From Dichomitus squalens LYAD-421 SS1 (taxonomy: Eukaryota; Basidiomycota; Agaricomycetes; Polyporales; Polyporaceae): a stretch of DNA of 64,000 nucleotides. Location of the stretch: positions 609,304 through 673,303 of the forward strand of contig NW_006766887.1 in assembly GCF_000275845.1 (NCBI RefSeq). Direction: 5' to 3'. Below, in pieces: positions 47,000-59,600 of this stretch. Below the pieces are notes generated by a model. It saw nothing but the letters and a program-made list of their open reading frames with translations, was not told where the DNA came from and did no database searches. The translations under genes were made by a program, and so were the position numbers. Each line of letters begins with the position of its first letter. Within the stretch, counting starts at the first letter, position 1.

Positions 47000-47399
47000 T
47001 CAGAATCCGAGGATCCTAGCACATCGTTCGTGAGGCGTCTATCGCGGTGTTGGCGCCGCGCCGGGTGATGGCACGGTGTGTAGGCAGGTCGATTGTCAGT
47101 TGTGCGCACTAGATGGCGACGATATGGAAGTCGTTGGACGCGTGGATGGCTATGAGCTTGCTATGAACGGCGGGGCGTATCTGGGCGGTCTGGGGGATCT
47201 GGTGCAAGACATTGTATAAGTTAAGCTGTGCCTCGTCGACAGGCGTGAGTACCCAGTGGCCTCAGCGCGCCCTGGTTCACCCTGGTTCACCCTGCTTCAT
47301 GCGCCGCTTGCTCTCTCGCCCCTTTACCCGCTCGTTTTTGATCTCTCGCCTCATTGTCTCAACCTTTCCCGCTTTTCGCTCGTCAGTGTTCGCCACGTA
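47000..47399. other. intergenic, promoter of Zn2Cys6 paralogue 2
   Basis: 400 bp. CCTGGTTCACCCTGGTTCAC, a doubled 10-mer, lies at about 47270-47290. No gene is seen. Confidence 0.5.
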
Positions 47400-50300
47400 A
47401 TGTCCAACAACAGCCAGCTCGCCGCCAAGAACAAGAGACGGAATGCAACCCTGTCGTGCGCTGAATGTCGTCGGTACGCGTCACTGAGCGTTTCAATCGC
47501 CGCGCAATATTTACCCGAGACCGAATCTGCCGCGTTTGCAGCCTGAAGCTGAGGTGAGTACGAGGCAGAAACCACGAAGAAGACTTGGCGAGGCTTAGCG
47601 GGAGGTTACAAAGGTGCTCACGAGTGTTCCCCTGCGCGAGCTGCGTGAAGAAAGGCTGTGCCGCTATCTGCCCTGATGGTACGTTCGTCATGAGTGATCT
47701 AGCACTCGCGGCCCTGTAGTCTCTAACGTTTCATTGATAACCCGACAACAAATCGACACATAACAGGGTCCCTCACCACCGGCAAGGGCAATAGGTAGGG
47801 CCAAACGCGCACCGTCAGCTCCGCAGTCGCCGGGTTCTGCTGACGCTAACTCTCATAAGGTTTGTGCTCGCCAACACCGAAGCACTTCATGACAAAATCA
47901 CTGTCCTCGCCAACCGTGTGCGTGCGCTAGAGGATGCGCTTGAAGAAGCCCACTCGAATCTCTCAAGCGAAGCCCACCCACTTTTATCCAATGAACTGCG
48001 TGCCCTGAAGCGGCCGCTTGAGAGAGAATCGCCGGAAGAACAGGCACAAGAGCAGGAACAGGAGGTCGTCGAGTCAATCAATGTTGGATCACTGTAAATC
48101 CCCTGCGCCCCTCTGCTGACGCTTTAGCCTTCTCGCCTGACCTGATTTCGGTTCCCAGATCTATCTCGGAGTCTGGGCATACTCAATTCTTCGGCGGGAT
48201 GGCAAATGCCTGGGTACGTCATTCGCTCCCGCGACGGCCTAGTGGTACAAAGTCAATTGCTGACAGTGTTCCCATTCTGGTAGTACCTGTTGCAGGTACG
48301 CGACAAATTAAGATGCCTAGTTAGCATAGTGGCTTAGAGATTGCGCTCGGCTGTCTAGCAAGAAGCCGGTAGTGACGATGAGGAAATCAACCCGCAATTG
48401 CAGTTGCCAACGGAAATACCTTGGCTTAGTCACACGTTCCCCTTCTCCACCGCCGTGACTGAGACCGCGGCCGGTATTCGCGAAACCGTGTTAGCCTCGC
48501 TTCCCGACCATGCGAAAGCCCGTGAACTGGTCACAATATACTACAAACATGCCGCATGGATGTACGTTATGTCACCTACTTCACACTCCCTTCCGTGGTC
48601 ACCTCGCTAATCTACAATATGGCCGTAGGTATAACCCCATTCCAGAAGCAGAGTTTGAAGACACGATCTTCTCCCGCATCTACGGACAGCGGATGGAGAC
48701 CGAGCCTGCGCCAAAGGATTCGCACCGGCTGGCAGTGTTTTGTCTGGTCCTCGCGCTGGGAGCGCTCCTCGACCTCGACAAGCCCGCGCTGTCGGCGGAG
48801 GCAACGCGCTACTATCAGCTCGGTCGAGCTGTCCTTAGCTTGGACTCTATCCTGGAGAATCAGTCTATCCCGGCTATCCAGGCGGTGGTACGTATTTATT
48901 CATTTTCTGCCTTGATAGCGGGGCGCCGCTGCTGTGGCTTCGCACCGATGTCCACGGATCGTTACTTATCCAACGTGACTAGATCCTCATGTGCCACTAC
49001 ATGTTCCTCGCCTTCGTCGAGGGTCCCCGGTGGGCTTTGATGGGCCTCGCGGTGAAATTGGCCCAAAGCGTGAGTGCCTGAATCAAGTCACTTGTGTTCA
49101 CCGCGCACTAATTCTCTCCCTTGCCAGCTCGGTCTCCGTAAGGTTTCCGCCGCAATTCACACTTTCATGATTTTTCTGATTTGGACCTCCTGGCAACAAA
49201 ATCTGTAGATCGCGACAGTGGCAAGTGGAATTTGGACCCTAGGGAGACGTTCAGGCGACGCTCGCTCTTCTATGAATTGTACACGTACGACTCATGGCAG
49301 GTGCGTATCGGCTTCCTCGACTCGCAGTGACGTCTCCAGCTTACCGCCTTTCATCAGAGTTTGACCTATGGTCGGCCACCCTCTTTTGCAATGTCATTCG
49401 TCGACTGTCAGATCCCTGAGGAGCCCACGAAAAATGCTCACGGAGAGTATGAGATGAGCTGTGCGTCTCATTTGTCTGTTCGTGTGGTCTTCCTGACCTG
49501 ACGTGTCGGTTCTTCATCATGTCGGCCCGTCTGCACGCTATGCTTGTACCTCCTCTGGCTCCAGTTGCGGCATGGAAGCACCGCTTCTCTTCCAAGTGTC
49601 TCAGCGTTGTCCATGAGCAGGCCTTCGGCGCGAAGCTCCCTCGCTATCACACTATCAGTGAGCTGGATAAGAGGGTGCGCGACTTCTATGTCCCGCCCTC
49701 CCTGCGGGTCTCAGGATTCGGTGGAGCATCTGTGGAGAGCCCTCATGTCCAGCCGCCTGTTGAGCTAACCATGCAGCGGTATATCGCTTTTGCCATCAAG
49801 GAGATAAGTAGGTGCTACGTCTCTCGGCGTAGCTATCAACTGATAGCAGGGGATATCAGCGTTATTCTACTTGCACCGTGGCTTCTTCGCAAAGGCCCTC
49901 GAAGATCACCCCGGGGATCCGCTGGGGAGCAAATACGCGCCATCCGTTCTAGCGGCATACAATAGTGCTTGCTCCTTTGTCGGGCTCATCCGGAGCTTGT
50001 ACTCCCAGCATCCAAGTCTGACGGAGCGCATGTGGTTCTTGTTTACTCATGTCTTCTCTTGCTCGGTGAGTCGGGATGCTGCTTCGTCACCAACATCGCT
50101 GACATGGGGGTAGATCGTCCTGGGCTCCATTGCGACGAAGTGCCCCAATATGGCTCTTGCGCCTTCTGCTCTCTCCAACCTCGACTCAGCATTGAATCTC
50201 TTCGACCAGGTCTCACGTAATGCGCGAGCAGCGAAAGTTCTGGTCAGTAGTCCAGCACTACTACTTCAGGGTCATGCATCTGAATCTCTGCCTCATAGCC

Positions 50301-50943
50301 TGTTCTGCGGAAGCTCAAAGCACGAGCACTGGCTGCAAAACAATCCATGAATAGCGGTCCTATTTCTGCATCCTCATCTCAAAGCTCGGTAGACAACACC
50401 ACAATCAAAGAGGAAGACGATGAGCTCGCTGCGCTTGGCGGGAAGACGAGGCTCATCTCCAGAAAGTCTCCAGGATCGAACTCCCAGCCCTCTTCTCCGC
50501 AACCATCGTCGGGACAGTCTATGAGTCCCGTAGACCAGTCAGCCGTGCCACCATACATGTCTCCTGAGACACCACCCTCCGCTCCTGACACCGCCTCGCC
50601 AATACAACATGATAACACCCAATGGAACAGCGGGTACATCGCGGCGGCAGATATGTATGGCTATCCCTATGCCCCTCATGAGATCAATGAATGGCAGCAG
50701 CCGCAGCCACAGCCGCAAATTCATCATGGCCACTCGCACGTGCAGATGCACAATATGGCGGTCAACATGGAGCAGGTGCAGTATGCTGACGGGTATGAGC
50801 AGCCGATGGCGCACGCGCCGGCTATGGTAGGCCATCCACACCAATACATGTCTCAGTCTCCTGTTCAGATGCACCCGCACACGCACTCGTCGGATCCGCA
50901 TGGAGCGTGGAACTATCTGTTCGCCCAGTTCAACCAAGTATAG
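47400..50943 (+). CDS. Zn2Cys6 transcription factor (fungal-specific domain), paralogue 2
   Basis: Seventeen exons: 47400-47473, 47542-47553, 47614-47678, 47767-47794, 47860-48093, 48159-48213, 48284-48295, 48359-48561, 48629-48887, 48983-49069, 49128-49137, 49209-49300, 49358-49460, 49565-49807, 49860-50065, 50114-50242 and 50299-50943, 818 residues. The cluster is CAECRRLKLRC then CASCVKKGCAAIC; the third cysteine is followed by Ser, not the usual Asp. A coiled coil (LHDKITVLANRVRALEDALEEA) follows. The middle domain has ALMGLAVKLAQSLGL, YGRPPSFAM and ERMWFLFTHVFSCSIVLGS. The tail is rich in Gln, His and Pro. Three microexons (12, 12 and 10 nt) are required to keep the frame. It is similar over its length to the gene at 15843-19289, in the opposite orientation. 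Confidence 0.88.
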
Positions 50944-51457
50944 ATGGCGCGGTGTGCATGTTGGTTGAACGTGTCACGGTTGACTGCTCCCAATATTTGT
51001 CTTGATGCAGAGTTCGTCTTGATCATCTTTTTACTTTGCTTTGGTGGTTTAGTCTCTGCTATGGGTATCTGACCGCGAGTAGCTATAGTGTATATTTTTT
51101 GTTGTATGGTAGCACTAGTTACTTACTATGTTCATGTACTAGAACTCATGTGCTACTTACTTAATATTCGTGATGTCCATTGCCGAGGTGAAGCGCTGGT
51201 TGGGACTCTCCCGCGTCAGGGTCCGTGTCCTGCTCGTGACCATGATTGTCTTTTCCCAACTGTTCACTGCCCTCTACTGCTAGACTCTAGTGACCCAGCC
51301 TTTTGCCGACTACATAACATCCTTCTTTTTCCTTCCGTTTGTCCGACTGTCGTCGGAAAGACTGGCTGCGCGACTTAGTTCGACCTCTGAGGCTACCGCG
51401 TCACTGGAGACACGAAGCGCACCAATTGTATCGGCCAGGCCGAGTGCACGAGCGAGT
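50944..51457. other. intergenic upstream of the Msc2-like gene
   Basis: About 510 bp, AT-richer than its surroundings near 51000-51170. No supported gene. An upstream coding extension of the transporter is possible but lacks an ATG. Confidence 0.5.
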
Positions 51458-54400
51458 ATGGACTCTGTCGACTCTCGTACACGAGGCAAGATATCTCTGC
51501 AGTCATCTGGCTCTGCCTCCTCTTCGTGAGTACAAGCGCGATCGCACCACATGAAGCGTTCGTGCAGTTGACCGGCCTTTCCTAGCTCCGTGCTACCAAG
51601 ACGCCTCCTGGCTGACGTCTTACTTGTTATTGCGCTCAATGCTGGGAAGGACTACCTCCTCACTGAAGTCGGGGTCTTCTGGGTCTTAGTCAGGGTGCTC
51701 GCATGTGGAGGACTGTCAGTCATAATCTGGTTCGCGACTGCCGGGCAATTGCACACCAAGCGTGTAACCGAGGTGTGTGGAAGTTTCGCTTGTCTGGTGC
51801 GTATACTCTTCCTCAAGAAGCAAGTACAGTGGTCAGTCATGGGCATGTCGTCGTTGCTCCTATTCCTGCGCCACGCAGGGTTGTTCACCGCGCTGTATCG
51901 TCTGCCCTCCACTCGGTGCGTCCACCTTTGCATAGCCTATGATGCTGAACCGACTGTTATTCGTGCAGGGCTATTCTCTTTACCCACTTTTCGCCATTCT
52001 GGCTGAAATCATTGACGACGTTCGCTTCTGTGAGTGGGACTGCTGAAGGTTTCCCGACACGTGATCCTTGACGTGCAACAGCTCAAACAGGCTTCGGTCG
52101 TCGTGCTAGCCCTATCTCTATCATTTCTTTGGGATGCCCGCTTCTCTCCCGCGAACTTTGGAGACCATCTCCCTGGCTATGGAGCTCTGATAGTTGAAGC
52201 GGTGTCGTCTGCGGCACTCGAACACACGGAGTCCATCCTGTCGCCGTCCTTGGGACAGCCGGTAGCCACGGCCATCAGCTTGCTAGGAGCATGTGTATTC
52301 AGTCTCCCGCTTTATATGCTAAGACATATACTGGTCAGTCGCGTGTTGCTCCTTGTCTACGCCTGCCTTACCCCCCTTGTAGCTAGGTGATTCAGGCCAT
52401 CGCATACCAAGTCTTGCATCGCTGGCCGTCCTCCCTTGCATGGCGTATATTGTACTGCACTTCGAGCCTAAGGCGTCGGTCAGCTCGAATATCGCAGTGA
52501 CGTCCCCACGTTATTTGACGCTGTCATATATCATGACATTCAGCGCTGCTATAATCTTCGGGTATCTGGGATTCGGCCACGTTCCCAAACTTATCGACTT
52601 CGTGGTTCCAGCATTATTGTTCTATGGTATACTTCGATTCAGCTTGAGGACTGGCCTGATCGCTGACCTCCTTTTCTAGGCGTTTACCCCAAGCCAGCTC
52701 AACATTCTCGTGGAGCAGGGTCATTTTACGCGTCGAGCAGTCGGCTTATGCGAGCATACCTGAAGGATATTCTCTCAAATCCAGAGTCCCGCAAAATTTT
52801 CTACTTCCTAATGCTTAATATGTGCTACATGCTTGTCCAGATGTTGTATGGCATCTGGACGAACAGTTTGGGCCTGATATCTGACGGTACTTCGCCGCAA
52901 TCAGTCTTCAGGAATTCCAATACTAACGGAATTCGACAGCTATTCATATGGCTTTCGACTGCATGGCCATCGCTGTCGGCTTGATTGCTTCCGTCATGGC
53001 CCGCTGGCCGCCCAATGAGAGGTTCACTTACGGGTGTGTCACCTGCTGAGGCCAGTGCTATGTCCATGCTGATGGATGCGTAGCTATGGTCGCATCGAGA
53101 CTTTATCTGGATTTGCCAATGGCATATTCCTGATTCTCATCTCGGTATTCATTGTCTTCGAGGCTATTCAACGCTTGTAAGCCTGCTTCTGCGATCAGAT
53201 ATCCCTCTTAAGTTCTTATGTTCTCTCAGGTTGGACCCTCCGGAGATGAACACAAGTCAGCTACTACTCGTCAGCTCGCTAGGTTTGGGTGTAAACTTGT
53301 TCGGTATGTTCGCAATGGGAGGCCATCATCATGTGAGCGGAACATGCAGCAGTGCTTGAGTGCAAGCCATTCACCGTTTCTTCAGGGCGGTCATTCCCAT
53401 TCCCACTCCCATGGTCACAGTCATGCACCGTCGGTTCCTCCGACACCCATCTCCTCTGCCCACGACCAGAGTCACAGCCATAGTCATGGTCACATGCATA
53501 CGGAGGACCATAGCCATGACCACAGTCACACGGAGGACTATAGTCATGACCACAGTCATGACCATCATCACTCTCATTCCCACTCCGTCATTGCTGACAG
53601 CGAAAGTGATATACAGACTCATCCGACCCCGTTGTCTTCGCCCCGGAGTGAACACGGCCACTCTCACTCCGCATCGCATATACCCTCCGAACCGCACTCC
53701 CACTCCCATACACAACCTGCTCACAATCACTCTCATTCCCACTCCCACAGCCATATCGAAGATACCCATGCTCCCTTGACTTCCTCAGAGTCGCGCTCTG
53801 GGGTGCACTCCCGTCATCAGTCTCTCGAAATCAAGATTGACACCCCGTCTCATCTTCACCTTCACCCAGCCCATGCGCGTCTGCAAGCTGAAAATGTCAT
53901 CTCCCCCATCACTCCAAATTACAAGTTCGGCCACGATGATCACTTTGAAACTCACCATTCGTCCGGGCATGCACCAAATCTCCATGATCATAGTCATGTG
54001 CACGACCATGCGCATGAAGGCCACAGCGACAACATGCGCGGCGTTTTCCTGCACGTTATGGCCGTATGTACTCCCCTCTTTGCCGTCGGGTGGGACTGAG
54101 TTATAACGAACGTACTTCACAGGATACCCTTGGCTCAGTTGGTGTCATCGTCTCAACCCTTCTGATCCAGTTGTATGGCTGGACAGGTTTTGACCCGATT
54201 GCCTCGTTGTTCATCGCAATTCTGATCGCGGCGAGTGTCATCCCGCTAGTCATTGATACCGGGAAGGTGCTTGCCCTGGATCTGGGCACGAAAGAGAAGT
54301 CCATTCGAGAGGCGTTGACAGAGGCAAGCTTTCTACATTCTACCGCATTGTGTACCTGACCTCCTCTCTAGCTCAAGCCCATCGAAGGCCTCGCATCGTA

Positions 54401-54638
54401 TTCCGCCCCCCGTTTCTGGCCCAAGGATTCGTCAAGCACCATTGGCACAATCCACATCCAGCTCGCGCATTCAGCATCCTCTTTAGACCCCGGCGGACCT
54501 CACTCAAGTACCCGTGCAACTGTCACAAGAGTAGATCGCGTAGTGGAACGCGTGGATAAGCTTCTGAGGAGTCGCGTTCCAGGGTTAGAAGAGCTGACTA
54601 TTCAGGTCGAAGATTCGTCTTCCCATTATGCGGACTGA
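51458..54638 (+). CDS. msc2: Msc2-like zinc transporter (CDF family)
   Basis: Thirteen exons: 51458-51525, 51586-51772, 51830-51915, 51969-52029, 52082-52337, 52387-52626, 52680-52886, 52940-53033, 53084-53176, 53230-53332, 53386-54063, 54123-54323 and 54372-54638, about 846 residues. The N-terminal 300 residues hold many hydrophobic helices (a feature of Msc2/SLC30A5, absent from short CDF proteins). The CDF core has SDAIHMAFDCMAIAVGL, with the HxxxD zinc site, and FTYGYGRIETLSGF. A loop of about 225 residues (466-690) is packed with HSHSHG repeats. The second site is DTLGSVGVIV (here HVMADTLGS, again HxxxD). Msc2 works in the ER/nuclear membrane with Zrg17. The exon 5/6 junction is the least certain. 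Intron 12 has a GC donor. Confidence 0.9.
53386..53830 (+). repeat. coding His-Ser repeat array in the Msc2-like gene
   Basis: Degenerate CAT/CAC-TCC/AGT units encode HSHSHG and DHSHDHSH blocks forming the cytosolic zinc-binding loop of the transporter. Confidence 0.85.
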
Positions 54639-54944
54639 GCTGTCGTTTTCTGTACGTTGCGAGAAGTGTACTGTATGTTACAATTTGGCGAAGACGTGGT
54701 ACCATTCACAAGATGAATATGAGCGCCGAGTGTGTCTACGAGTTCCAAGATATTAGGTACAGATCGTAGTGTGCAAAGTCCCATCATCACCTCGATCGCG
54801 CTTGCCGCCACAGCTACCCCAAGGACAGCATGGAACCAATCATGGGCAGCAGGCGAGTAGCCTGTACCCCAAGCATAGTGAAACAAAACAGAATACAAGC
54901 AACCCGGGGTAATATAAGGTCCGTGGAGTCGTTCAATATACACG
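54639..54944. other. convergent intergenic
   Basis: 306 bp between the 3' ends of the Msc2-like and CNOT9 genes. Nothing else is seen. Confidence 0.6.
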
Positions 54945-56335
54945 TTACTGCTCATTCAGGTTGTTGAGCAAGGTCGTCAAACATCTCTTCGTCACCATGT
55001 CGCCCTATGAGCATGAATCAGAAGTAAGCCCAGCAAGCTTCATGAATATTGATGTACCTTTAGTAGAGCGTTGAACGTGTTGTCCCGGAGCGGCTCCGGA
55101 AGACAAGCCCTAAGAGCCTCGCGAGCCCTACAAGGCGCGCTTGTAGGTCGTCCATGGTTGATATGATGTATAAGGACACTCACCTCAAGTTGTCGCTGAG
55201 ACGCAGGTAGCATCGGACAACATGCTTGAGCAGGCGTACAGCCTGGGTCTCGACTAACTGGTTGACCATGTTGCTGAGGACCGTGCCGACGGCATAAAAC
55301 CGTTCGTAGGTGTGGCAAATGTACGTTAGGCCTGTCTCGTCCAACAGGATCTTCTGGACAATGAAGATGGCAACCGTCTTCGAGAGCTCAGAACCGGTCT
55401 CCATGATCCGCAAACAGAGAGGGATAATCTCCGTTGACAGAAGGAAGTGGATGACGGGAGTATTGTCGTTTTGCTAAGTAATGGTGAGTGAAGGTATGTG
55501 GTTGCATGATGCGAATAAGGCGTACCTTAACCAAAGCTCCAATGACGCCGAGAGACGTCAGACGAAGGTATTCAAACGGACGAGTTTTTGATGTCGTGTT
55601 GAGGAAAGGGTATAAGAAAAGTGGAATATGAGCTGCGGTAATTCAGCATGTCAGCGAGCGGTCTGGAGGTCGCGGAAGGTATAGGACGCATATACCGTTC
55701 AGGAACAGCTGACGCGTTTCGGGGTGGGAAGCTACACATTGCAAGAGAGCCAGAGCATTGCAGACACGATTGGATACATAAGCTGTGAGATTAGGTGGTG
55801 ATAGTAGCGGGTAAACTGAGACAATTTCCTGAAGGAGCGCGGGCATGATACCTGAACAAATGTCAGGACGGCCATTTCATATAACAATGAGATGAGCACA
55901 AGGCGTACCGAAAGAGTGCCAAAGGACCAACGCGAGGTCATCATACTGCTCCCTCTTCTTGCTTAGCTCAAGCAGAGCGCTCTCGCGAGTCTGCGAGTCG
56001 AGCAGGTCAATCACAAGAGCATAGATCTTGCTCTCTTCGTTAACCGTGAGGGGAGGGTTGGAGACGTTGCCGCCAGGAAGGAAGACGCCCTGATGCGGGG
56101 TAGGATGGGACAGAGGCGGGATAGAGTTGGCGGAGGTGTCGGGGTAAGCCTGGACACCGCGCTGGTACGGGTTATACTGCAAGTTGTGCTGCATATACGA
56201 GACGGGCTTTGGAGAGATGAGCCCCGCCATGGGGGAATGCGTAGCAGTAATCTCGTCGAGCGCGGTGGATAGAAGATGAGTGATGAAAGCAGAGTTCTCA
56301 GCAGAGAATGCAACGACCCCGGCTCGCTTAGTCAT
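54945..56335 (-). CDS. caf40: CNOT9/Caf40 (Rcd1) subunit of the CCR4-NOT complex
   Basis: Six exons: 55909-56335, 55696-55851, 55526-55632, 55184-55473, 55058-55127 and 54945-55004, 369 residues. A variable N-terminal 90 residues is followed by the armadillo-like Rcd1 domain: [78 protein letters not shown] and [21 protein letters not shown]. This is one of the most conserved eukaryotic proteins and binds mRNA decay adaptors for deadenylation. All splice phases fit. The last exon holds only 19 codons plus the stop. Confidence 0.95.
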
Positions 56336-56607
56336 CTACCCCTGGCGCTTCTCTTGCCTGATCAAGCTTGCCCATCTCGGCACCCTGGTACGGTTCAGCA
56401 CTCGGGTGTTGAATATCAGGTTCAGCCTATCAGAATCCGTTGTATAGTCTATGCAAGATAGGAGCAATATCTATAGCTATGGGTGTATTGGACTCGGCAA
56501 CAAAACGTCCGCATAGTACGCTATATTGTCCAAGGGGATTACGAATGAAAAATAGCAAAGCACGAATATATCACGCTACGCTGCACGGGTCACAACACCG
56601 CCTCCTT

Positions 56608-59600
56608 CTAGCAAGCCGGAACTGTGAGAGGGATTTTCACCGTTCTCTGGAAGTCTGGTCAGCATCCCAGCGCTCTGTCGTATACCATCCACTCACAGCA
56701 AGACCCTGTACGACTCATATTTCAGCCTACCCGTTTCCCTGCATGCTCAACATGCTGCACTCACCGATAGACTGGTCTCCTTGTACTTCACGCTCATGTC
56801 AGCTGCAGTCAGCCGCATTGCTTCTATCGCTTCATCTAATGTGACGCTATAGACGTTCTGACTGGCCATCGCAAGTTGTGCGGCCGTGATCGCCTTGACA
56901 GCTGCGACCTACGTGTCAGCACACCCGGCAGCTGGCGCATTCCATGCTACATTACCTCCAAGACTATTCCGTTCCTGTCACACATGAAATTTTCAGGGGT
57001 CAGTAGGGCCTATGAATGTCATGCAAGAGAGACGCACTATACAGGGAACCTGGACCAGGCCGTCGATAGGATCACACGTTAAGCCCAAATTGTGCTCTAC
57101 AAGACCGCGCGACGGTGAACCGATCGATTGCAGTTAGCTCCAGCATCAACATCGACCACAAACACGTTGGCGTTGCAAGGGAGACTAACCTATGCCAATC
57201 TCGGCCGCCTGCAAGATGGTCTCCGGAGATGCTGCGGGGCCGGCATCAGTCTCAATCAAATAACGAGTGCGCATGCGGTCACAGACCTCCCATGCAAGCA
57301 GCGAATCCTGCGCTTGCCATAGAGCACGCCACTGATAGCCCAAGTGAGACGGTCAGGGTCTCGTTATACACAAGACAAGACTGCAGCATACCGCCGACCT
57401 CAGCTTGACATCCGCCTTCTGCGGCAGAGATCGTGCTCCCACGCTTGAACAGCATCCCAATAGCCTATCATAGCGTCAGGCCCTATTAATGTGATGGTCA
57501 GAGCCAATGGAGGCTACGTACTGCGGCAGTGAGAAGGAACGTGACCACCGATTTCTCCGGGTCATCACTAACAAACTACAAAGCGCACATTGTGCGGAAG
57601 CATAATGGTCAGCTCCAGATTTTGGGCCCAGAACACGGCAACGGACCTCCACAATGTACTTTAATACTGCAGGAATGACTCCAGCAGCGCCATTCGTTGG
57701 CGATGTTACGATACGGCCACCGCTGGCGTTAACTTCATTGACGGCAATGGCATAGCACGAAAGGAAGTCCATCGCCGGTATCATGGTCTTGCGCTACCAT
57801 TCAGGCCAATCGATCTATTAGCCTCATGAAGTCCGACGACATGAACGGAGCCCAGCTCACTGGAGGTACGGGCGAGACGGGGTGGTCCAGAACGCCAACG
57901 ACGCGCGTGGGACGAGAGGCCGATATCCTGCGTCCAACACCGGACATGTTTCCCGTTCGGCTGAACTCCCCGCTTGTGCCGTTCTCGAAAGTTGCGCCCA
58001 TTCCAGGGGTACCAAATCCTTCTGGAGCAGCGATATTGCCAGCCGGCTGCGCCCCTCCATCGATCGCAGGAAGCGTAGGCGTGGCAACACCCGGGTAGAA
58101 TCTGTAAGAGGACACACAAAGTTCAATGAACACTGGCGGCGAAGTGAAGCGTGGCGTGGAAGGTACCCTCGCATGAGGCGGCGGTAAAGCAAGGGCGCGC
58201 GCCGCCGTAGGCCAAGACGGCCAGGAAGTTTTTCTTCGGCAGAGGACACGCCAGTCCGTATGCAGTCATCCATGACACCCCATATGCGCATGAGCTGTGG
58301 GCGTGTGCAAGTCCGTTAAAATCGAATGGCAATCCGATAGGCCCGAGTGCGCCCGAAAGCATGAATTTAAGCGTGGACGATAGCGGAAGAATCGCCACAA
58401 AACCAGTACCCACGCCTCCGGCACAAAACGAGAAGATCTGGCAGGAAAGGAACAATGACAAGGAGAAAGAAATGGGGTACCTTCTCATGAATTTCTTCAT
58501 GTGAATAGCCAAAATGCAACTCGTTGTCGTAAACGATCTGAGCAATTGTCATCTAGAGCACAGACGGGTACAGAGAGGGGTTAGTCTCCGTGACGATCGG
58601 TGCATGTGCGTGAGAAGTCCAGCGGCACGTACGTTATGCTTCCTCGTCAGGGCCAGAAGGCTGTCGCCCGACTATGCCGCGAATCCCATTATGGCACATA
58701 ACGAGGGAACGCCATCGAAGTAAGATCTGATGCCGAAACTTCACGAGTCATGTAACGTACTACGAACGGATATGGAGGCTGGATCGAGTCCGTAGCTTGT
58801 GCCGCTCCGCCAGAAGTGGGGTCCGGAGGATGTGAAGGCTGGTGCAGCCGCGCACCATGTACGGCACTCTTGTCTACACCCTTGTAGAAGAGATTTTCGT
58901 CCACTGATTCCGCATGGTAAGCCTCACCCAAATGAATGAGCGAAACGGAGGTCGTCACGCTCACCCTTTGTTTTCTCGTTGACGACGAAGCCGCCGCCGA
59001 CACTGAAATGGGATGAGCAATTTAGGACCGTCGTCACGGCGTACTACATTAGAACGTACGGCACCCCATTGCCAAGCATACCTGAAGTATTCATTTGTTG
59101 CAAGGAGGTCTCCATTCTCACCGAAAACAGAGAAGCGCATCCCATTAGGGTGCGTTCTGAGAACTTGGTCCCACCTCCAGACCATGTCCTTATCCATGTC
59201 GTACACAATACGGTGGCGTCCACCTAGGGTCAGCGTCTTGGTATCTACGATGTTTTCGTACCGTGAAGGGATGGTTCCGGTATCGATAGTCTCTGGATCG
59301 GAGCCTGTGTGTGACACGCCGCAGAAAGCCCGTATCAGATGTGCGCCCTCACTGCTGAAGGAAGTCATATACCTTCCAGTCCCAGCAGAATAGCTTGGGG
59401 CGTGTGGTGACTACAGACAGTTTCCATCAAATTGGCGTATTCATGTAGAGGGAAGATGCGTACCCTTTCCCTGCAAATCAACACAGCTCATGGTCAGGCT
59501 ACTCGAACTAGCTGATTTAGTTTTGCCGTACCTGTGGCAGCAAGGGAACCATAGCTTCGAAATCAAGACGTTCAGCCATCTTCTACGCTGAAGTAATTTG

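Noticed and set aside
53371..53769. A Met/Val/Gly-rich minus-strand frame
   Set aside because: Antisense of the histidine repeat in the zinc transporter.
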